Shown: positions 5,996-9,933 of the stretch, in pieces
Layout: each line of letters starts with the position of its first letter
How positions within the stretch are numbered: position 1 is the stretch's first letter
Origin: Gammaproteobacteria bacterium
GTDB taxonomy: Bacteria; Pseudomonadota; Gammaproteobacteria; Tenderiales; Tenderiaceae
Length of the DNA: 9,933 nucleotides
Assembly (NCBI GenBank): GCA_024276775.1
Contig: JAJRWO010000172.1
Coordinates: 1 to 9,933, forward strand
Direction of reading: 5' to 3'
The notes under the pieces: generated by a model
What the model saw: only the letters and a program-made list of their open reading frames with translations
Database searches by the model: none
What the model was told of the DNA's origin: nothing
Program-made: the position numbers and the translations under genes

Positions 5996-6319
5996 ATGAC
6001 GATTACATTGACAGAAAAGGCGGCTGATCACGTCAAGAAATTTCTTGAGAGCCGCAGTGATAGTAAGGGACTGCGCCTGGGGGTTAGAACCAGTGGCTGT
6101 TCCGGCATGGCTTATGTATTGGAGTTTGCCGATAAGATTGGATCAGAAGATCAGGTATTTGAAGGTCATGGGGTGAAGGTGATTGTCGATTCAAAAAGTC
6201 TGCTTTATCTGGATGGAACTGAGTTGGATTTTGTCAAAGAAGGGCTTAATGAGGGGTTCAAATTTAATAATCCCAATGTTAAAGATGCCTGTGGTTGTGG
6301 CGAAAGCTTCAATGTCTGA
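5996..6319 (+). CDS. iscA: Fe-S cluster carrier / A-type protein IscA
   Basis: This A-type carrier takes clusters from the scaffold to client apoproteins and is linked to [4Fe-4S] maturation. It is 107 aa, the size of E. coli IscA. The three metal-binding cysteines are Cys35 (RTSGCSGMAY, 31-40) and Cys99/Cys101 (DACGCGESF, 97-105), all at E. coli positions. AAGG (5984-5987) precedes the ATG at a suitable distance. The gap after iscU is 24 bases and the gene is clearly in the same transcript. The CGCGES ending and its place between iscU and hscB identify it as IscA rather than ErpA or SufA. Confidence 0.96.
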   Translation: MTITLTEKAADHVKKFLESRSDSKGLRLGVRTSGCSGMAYVLEFADKIGSEDQVFEGHGVKVIVDSKSLLYLDGTELDFVKEGLNEGFKFNNPNVKDACGCGESFNV

Positions 6320-6333
6320 TTTAGATATTTGCA

Positions 6334-6867
6334 GTGGATTTTAGTCAAAGCTATTTCGAATTATTCGGTTTGGATGAAGCTTTCGAGGTTGACTTAAAGG
6401 CTTTATCTGGTCGTTATAAGACCTTGCAAAAGGCACTGCATCCGGACAGGTTTATTCATGCAACTGAGCGTGAACGGCGCATTAGCCTGCAGCAGGCAGC
6501 CCAGGTTAATTCTGCTTTTCAGACACTAAAAGACCCGCTTGCAAGGGCGCGTTACCTGCTTGAACTGAAAGGTTTGACGACGGATAATGAAAAAACCACC
6601 ATTCGTGATATTGAGTTTCTTGAACAACAGATTGAATTGCGCGAGGAGTTGGCAGATATCCGTGATACTTCAGAACCACTCGTCAGTTTGTTGGATTTTA
6701 TGAGCCAGATTGAGCAAACGGTTAAGGTCTGTGTCGATAAGTTGAAACAAAATTTTGCCGCCGCAGATGAAGCTGCATTGCAGCAATGTCAAATGACGGT
6801 GCATCAACTACAGTTTTTATATCGCCTCAGGCAGGAAGCCGAGGCGTTGGAAGAAGAGCTGCTTTAA
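6334..6867 (+). CDS. hscB: J-domain co-chaperone HscB
   Basis: HscB brings IscU to HscA and stimulates its ATPase, driving cluster transfer. The 177-aa protein (E. coli 171) opens with a J domain: DFSQSYFELFGL (2-13), then the His36-Pro37-Asp38 motif in KALHPDRF (33-40), which activates the Hsp70 partner. QQAAQVNSAFQTLKDPLARARYLL (53-76) completes it. FLEQQIELREEL (94-105) and the helices that follow form the C-terminal bundle that binds IscU. The start is GTG 6334, chosen because the J domain begins right after it. The Shine-Dalgarno match is poor, so translational coupling to iscA, 14 bases upstream, is likely. Confidence 0.95.
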   Translation: MDFSQSYFELFGLDEAFEVDLKALSGRYKTLQKALHPDRFIHATERERRISLQQAAQVNSAFQTLKDPLARARYLLELKGLTTDNEKTTIRDIEFLEQQIELREELADIRDTSEPLVSLLDFMSQIEQTVKVCVDKLKQNFAAADEAALQQCQMTVHQLQFLYRLRQEAEALEEELL

Positions 6868-6897
6868 CAGTCTCAAATAACGCAAAGATTTTGAAAA

Positions 6898-8766
6898 ATG
6901 GCATTACTTCAGATTAGTGAACCTGGTCAGTCGGCCGCGCCGCATCAGCATCGTTTGGCGGTGGGGATAGACTTGGGTACAACCAATTCGCTGGTAGCTT
7001 CAGTGCGCAGTGGTGTGGCTGAGACCCTTGCCTGTGGCGATGGTGAGCACCTGCTGCCCTCTGCCGTTAGGTATTTTCTCGATGGTCAGACTGAGGTTGG
7101 TCGGCTTGCGTTTCAGGCCGCGCCGCTAGACCCAAAAAATACAATTGTTTCGGTTAAACGCCTGATGGGGCGTGGTCGTGCCGAGGTAGAACAAATGCAC
7201 TTGCCTTATGAGTTTATTGAGACAGACTCGGTGGTGCCGCGCATTCATACGGTTGCCGCTGATGTCAGTCCAGTTGAAGTGTCAGCAGAAATTCTTAAAT
7301 CGCTCAAACTGCGAGCAGAGGAAACCCTGGGCGGAGAATTGGTGGGAGCGGTGATTACCGTACCGGCTTATTTCGACGATGCCCAGCGGCAAGCCACCAA
7401 AGATGCCGCACGTCTTGCGGGTTTGAAAGTGTTGCGCTTATTGAATGAGCCCACAGCAGCGGCAGTGGCTTATGGGCTTGATTGTGGCTCTGAAGGTGTG
7501 CATGTGGTTTATGACCTGGGGGGTGGCACCTTTGATGTATCCATTTTGCGATTCAGTCGCGGGGTCTTTGAAGTGCTGGCGACTGCCGGTGATTCAGCCC
7601 TGGGGGGGGATGATTTCGATCAGTTGATTGTTGACTGGATGTTGCTACAAGCAGGTTTTGATGATGACTCATTGCGTGGTTCGCGAGCATTATTGCATCA
7701 GGCGCGTGATATCAAGGAGCAGCTTAGCGATGTTGAACGGGTTGATGTGAGCGTTGATTGTCCCGATGGTTCTGTTTGGCAGAGTGAATTGAAGCGTGAT
7801 GAGTTTAATCAGCTGGTTGATAAGCTGATTCGTAAAACTTTATTACCTTGTCGTCGTTGCCTGCGTGATGCTGGTGTCGAGCTGGAAGAGATTGAAGCGG
7901 TGGTCATGGTAGGCGGTTCCACCCGTATGCCACGAGTACGTGAATTGGTAGGTGAGTTTTTTCAGACCGATCCTCTGGTCAGTATTGATCCCGATAGAGT
8001 TGTCGCCATTGGTGCTGCCATTCAGGCTGATGTTTTGGCGGGTAACAAACCTGATAGCGAGATGTTGTTGCTGGATGTGATTCCGCTGTCACTGGGTTTG
8101 GAAACCATGGGTGGTTTAGTGGAAAAGCTGGTACCACGTAATACCACTATTCCGGTTGCACGGGCGCAAGAGTTCACTACCTTTAAAGATGGTCAGACCG
8201 CTATGAGCGTGCATGTATTGCAGGGCGAACGTGAACTGGTCAGTGATTGTCGTTCGTTGGCAAAATTTGAATTGCGTGGTATTCCGCCCATGGTGGCAGG
8301 CGCCGCGCGTATTCGAGTTACCTTTCAGATTGATGCCGATGGACTGTTGAGTGTTGTGGCTGAAGAATTGAGTACCCGTGTGAAGAGTCGTATCGAGGTC
8401 AAACCGGCCTATGGTTTGAATGAGGCTGAGATCGAGCAGATGCTGCGTGACTCGTTTGATTATGCCAAAGAGGATATGGCGGTTCGAAATCTTCGCGAAC
8501 AACAGGTCGAGGCTGATCGTGCGTTTGAAGCGGTGAATGCAGCGCTGGCCGCTGATGGCGAAGTGTTATTGTCGGTAGAAGAGCGTGCCAGCATTGATAC
8601 GGCGCTTGATGTGTTGCAACAAGTTCGTGCGGGTGATCAGATTCAAACGATAAAGCAGGCCATTGATCGCCTGGATCAGGCCACTGCAGATTTTGCTGAG
8701 CGGCGAATGGATGCCAGTGTGCAGAAGGTCCTTAAGGGCCATACATTAGACCAATTTCAGAGTTAA
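6898..8766 (+). CDS. hscA: Hsp70-family chaperone HscA
   Basis: HscA is the specialised Hsp70 that binds the LPPVK motif of IscU and uses ATP, with HscB, to release the cluster. It is 622 aa (E. coli 616). The ATPase domain shows GIDLGTTNSLVA (23-34), GAVITVPAYFDDAQRQATKD (150-169), RLLNEPTAAAVAYG (180-193), DLGGGTFDVSIL (206-217) and a conserved VVMVGGSTRMPRV phosphate-binding segment before residue 350. The interdomain linker lies near LLLDVIPLSLGLETMGG, about residue 390. The substrate-binding beta domain follows, then a helical lid to the end. The N-terminus has about 20 extra residues before the ATPase core, as in other HscA proteins. An 8-G run (7602-7609) codes for the conserved LGGDD turn. 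The Shine-Dalgarno sequence is weak. The gap to fdx is 4 bases, so the two genes are probably translationally coupled. Confidence 0.97.
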   Translation: MALLQISEPGQSAAPHQHRLAVGIDLGTTNSLVASVRSGVAETLACGDGEHLLPSAVRYFLDGQTEVGRLAFQAAPLDPKNTIVSVKRLMGRGRAEVEQMHLPYEFIETDSVVPRIHTVAADVSPVEVSAEILKSLKLRAEETLGGELVGAVITVPAYFDDAQRQATKDAARLAGLKVLRLLNEPTAAAVAYGLDCGSEGVHVVYDLGGGTFDVSILRFSRGVFEVLATAGDSALGGDDFDQLIVDWMLLQAGFDDDSLRGSRALLHQARDIKEQLSDVERVDVSVDCPDGSVWQSELKRDEFNQLVDKLIRKTLLPCRRCLRDAGVELEEIEAVVMVGGSTRMPRVRELVGEFFQTDPLVSIDPDRVVAIGAAIQADVLAGNKPDSEMLLLDVIPLSLGLETMGGLVEKLVPRNTTIPVARAQEFTTFKDGQTAMSVHVLQGERELVSDCRSLAKFELRGIPPMVAGAARIRVTFQIDADGLLSVVAEELSTRVKSRIEVKPAYGLNEAEIEQMLRDSFDYAKEDMAVRNLREQQVEADRAFEAVNAALAADGEVLLSVEERASIDTALDVLQQVRAGDQIQTIKQAIDRLDQATADFAERRMDASVQKVLKGHTLDQFQS

Positions 8767-8770
8767 GCTT

Positions 8771-9109
8771 ATGACTAAGATTATTTTTCTCCCACATGAA
8801 GAGTTGTGTCCAGAAGGGCAGGTGCTTGACGTTGAGCCGGGTGTCACAATCCTCGATGCCTGTCTGGCCAATAATATTCATTTGGAGCACGCCTGTGAAA
8901 AATCCTGTGCCTGCACGACCTGCCATATCATCGTCCGTGAAGGATTTGACTCACTTAGCGAGGCCACGGATGACGAAGAAGATATGCTCGACAAGGCTTG
9001 GGGGTTGGAACCAGACTCGCGTCTCGGTTGCCAGGCGGTGGTTGCCGATAAAAGTTTAGTGGTTGAAATTCCGAAGTACACTATCAATATGGTCTCTGAA
9101 AATCATTGA
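8771..9109 (+). CDS. fdx: [2Fe-2S] ferredoxin of the ISC system
   Basis: This adrenodoxin-type ferredoxin supplies electrons for cluster assembly on IscU/IscS. At 112 aa it matches the E. coli size. Ligands Cys42, Cys48, Cys51 and Cys87 fall at E. coli positions (ACEKSCACTTC at 41-51, RLGCQAV at 84-90). The additional Cys46, common in this branch, is also present. The acidic helix DDEEDMLDKAWGLE (67-80) is the usual partner-binding surface. It starts 4 bases after hscA. A 75-base gap follows before iscX in which I see no promoter or terminator. Confidence 0.97.
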   Translation: MTKIIFLPHEELCPEGQVLDVEPGVTILDACLANNIHLEHACEKSCACTTCHIIVREGFDSLSEATDDEEDMLDKAWGLEPDSRLGCQAVVADKSLVVEIPKYTINMVSENH

Positions 9110-9184
9110 TTTTTATTTTCCAGGGACTTGCCGAATGGGTTGGTGGTTTCTGTTAATTTATTGATTTTAAAAAGGTAATTTGGC

Positions 9185-9385
9185 GTGGCATTGAAATGGA
9201 CTGAATCATTAGAAATCGCAATCGCATTGGACGAGGCACATCCAGAGGTTGACCCCAAGGCCGTCCGCTTTACTGATTTGATGACGTGGGTATTGGCTTT
9301 GGATGATTTTAACGATGGCCCTGAACATTGCGGCGAGCGAATTCTGGAAGCGATACAAATGGCCTGGATCGAAGAGCGGGAATAA
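9185..9385 (+). CDS. iscX: IscX, small acidic ISC accessory protein
   Basis: IscX (YfhJ) binds IscS on the same face as frataxin and tunes the rate of cluster formation. In E. coli it also binds iron weakly. The 66-aa protein has the family length and pattern: LKWTESLEIAIALDEAHPEV (3-22), VDPKAVRFTDLMTWVLALDD (22-41) and ERILEAIQMAWIEEREE-like acidic ending (51-66). The start is GTG 9185 with AAAGGT (9170-9175) ahead. It is the last gene of the isc operon, and a hairpin terminator lies about 80 bases downstream. Confidence 0.95.
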   Translation: MALKWTESLEIAIALDEAHPEVDPKAVRFTDLMTWVLALDDFNDGPEHCGERILEAIQMAWIEERE

Positions 9386-9408
9386 TAACCCTGATCTCCA
9401 CAGGATGA

Positions 9409-9437
9409 TTGTTTGTTGATCGCGAAACGGTTAAAAT
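9409..9437 (+). promoter_or_regulatory. possible sigma70 promoter ahead of ndk
   Basis: TAAAAT (9432-9437) matches the -10 consensus at 5 of 6 positions. TTGTTT (9409-9414) matches the -35 at 3 of 6, with 17-bp spacing, giving a predicted start near 9444. It is odd that the terminator hairpin at 9462-9482 would then lie inside the leader. An alternative is TTGTTC (9482-9487) with TATATA (9506-9511) at 18-bp spacing. Neither is certain. Confidence 0.35.
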
Positions 9438-9461
9438 ACGTCAGATTTTTGAGTTAGCACC

Positions 9462-9490
9462 AACCCGCGATTCACGCGGGTTTGTTCTAT
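9462..9490 (+). terminator. intrinsic terminator after iscX
   Basis: AACCCGCG (9462-9469) pairs perfectly with CGCGGGTT (9475-9482) around the loop ATTCA, and a partly T-rich tail (TTTGTTCT) follows. It is the first good terminator after iscR and marks the likely end of the isc operon. The broken T-run suggests termination may be incomplete. Confidence 0.75.
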
Positions 9491-9494
9491 CTAA

Positions 9495-9593
9495 GGAATG
9501 GAAATTATATAACGTTTGCAAATGCAAATGGCGTTCTGGTTTGAGGCGCTGAAGCAGAGATGCAAGTTGTCAATGTTATATAACTCTCATTCC
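9495..9593. repeat. 99-bp element bounded by 19-bp terminal inverted repeats
   Basis: The left end GGAATGGAAATTATATAAC (9495-9513) and right end GTTATATAACTCTCATTCC (9575-9593) pair along 19 positions with only two A-C mismatches and one G-T wobble. Each arm carries a palindromic site: ATTATATAAC (9504-9513) and the perfect palindrome GTTATATAAC (9575-9584), 71 bp apart. Inside is a small hairpin, TTTGC/GCAAA (9515-9528), and no ORF. There is no obvious target-site duplication. It could be a structured RNA in the ndk leader, a paired operator, or a miniature inverted-repeat element. Confidence 0.65.
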
Positions 9594-9622
9594 CAACCCT
9601 ATGAAAATGGAGAACTATTGTA

Positions 9623-9933
9623 ATGGCCGTTGAACGTACCTTTTCTATTGTAAAACCTGATGCAGTTGCCAAGAATGTGATTGGTGAAATCTATAGTCGT
9701 TTTGAAAAAGCAGGCTTGCAAATTATTGCTGCCAAAATGATTCACCTGACGCGCGAACAGGCGGAAGGGTTTTATGCGGTCCACAAAGAGCGTCCTTTCT
9801 TCAATGATCTGGTTAGCTTCATGATCTCTGGCCCAGTAATGGTTCAGTGTCTGGAAGGTGAAAATGCCATTGCTCTGAATCGTGAACTGATGGGTGCGAC
9901 TAATCCTGAAGAAGCTGAAGCGGGGACTATTCG
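9623..9933 (+). CDS. ndk: nucleoside diphosphate kinase, 5' part (3' end outside window)
   Basis: Ndk transfers the gamma-phosphate from ATP to NDPs and dNDPs through a phosphohistidine, balancing the nucleotide pool. Only 103 codons and two bases are inside the window; the family is about 140-145 aa. The start ATG 9623 has GGAGA (9609-9613) 9 nt ahead, and the protein begins AVERTFSIVKPDAVAKN. Visible active-site residues are Lys11 (VKPDA), Tyr51, the RPFF segment (57-60), Arg87 and Thr93. The catalytic His, near residue 117, lies beyond the edge, so completeness cannot be checked. The gene follows the isc operon in several gammaproteobacteria. It is separated here by a terminator and a structured spacer, so it probably has its own promoter. 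Confidence 0.96.
   Translation, partial: MAVERTFSIVKPDAVAKNVIGEIYSRFEKAGLQIIAAKMIHLTREQAEGFYAVHKERPFFNDLVSFMISGPVMVQCLEGENAIALNRELMGATNPEEAEAGTI

Noticed and set aside
8116..8502. Minus-strand open frame of 128 codons opposite hscA
   Set aside because: It is antisense to the conserved substrate-binding domain and shows no protein-family features.
9515..9528. GCAAAT tandem pair as a start of a repeat array
   Set aside because: There are only two copies, better explained as the two arms of a small local hairpin.

Overview
The window reads as chromosomal core DNA from a gammaproteobacterium of moderate GC content. This rests on the gene order (trmJ, cysE, iscR, iscS, iscU, iscA, hscB, hscA, fdx, iscX, ndk) and on proteins whose key residues fall at the same positions as in Escherichia coli. 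I cannot name the genus. Every gene lies on the + strand.

Layout: the window opens in the 3' part of a 5S rRNA gene (1-90), followed by the rrn operon terminator. Positions 137-844 are mostly non-coding. They hold an unrecognised 32-residue membrane-type small protein (346-444) with its own terminator, and a perfect 10-bp inverted repeat (606-636). Then come trmJ (tRNA 2'-O-methyltransferase) and cysE (serine acetyltransferase, short type). A near-consensus type 1 IscR operator begins at the last base of the cysE stop codon and overlaps the likely iscR promoter, so the isc operon should repress itself when IscR carries its cluster.

The isc operon runs from iscR (2610) to iscX (9385). IscS takes sulfur from cysteine, IscU is the scaffold, and Fdx supplies electrons. 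HscB and HscA bind the IscU LPPVK motif and drive cluster release. IscA is a carrier and IscX a small modulator. CysE, just upstream, commits serine to cysteine synthesis, the sulfur source. The main departure from the E. coli operon is a second, divergent cysteine desulfurase (3143-4285) between iscR and the canonical iscS. Perfect short inverted repeats straddle the iscR stop codon and the iscS stop codon, and may be RNA-level control points inside the operon.

Downstream, 9386-9622 is an unusually structured intergenic region. It holds a possible promoter, a hairpin terminator, and a 99-bp element closed by 19-bp terminal inverted repeats containing two copies of a palindromic TTATATAAC-type site. 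It leads into ndk, which is cut by the window edge. The 99-bp element and the 32-residue small gene are the parts least explained by known biology. The rest is a well-conserved housekeeping region, and I see no phage, transposase, CRISPR or defence genes.
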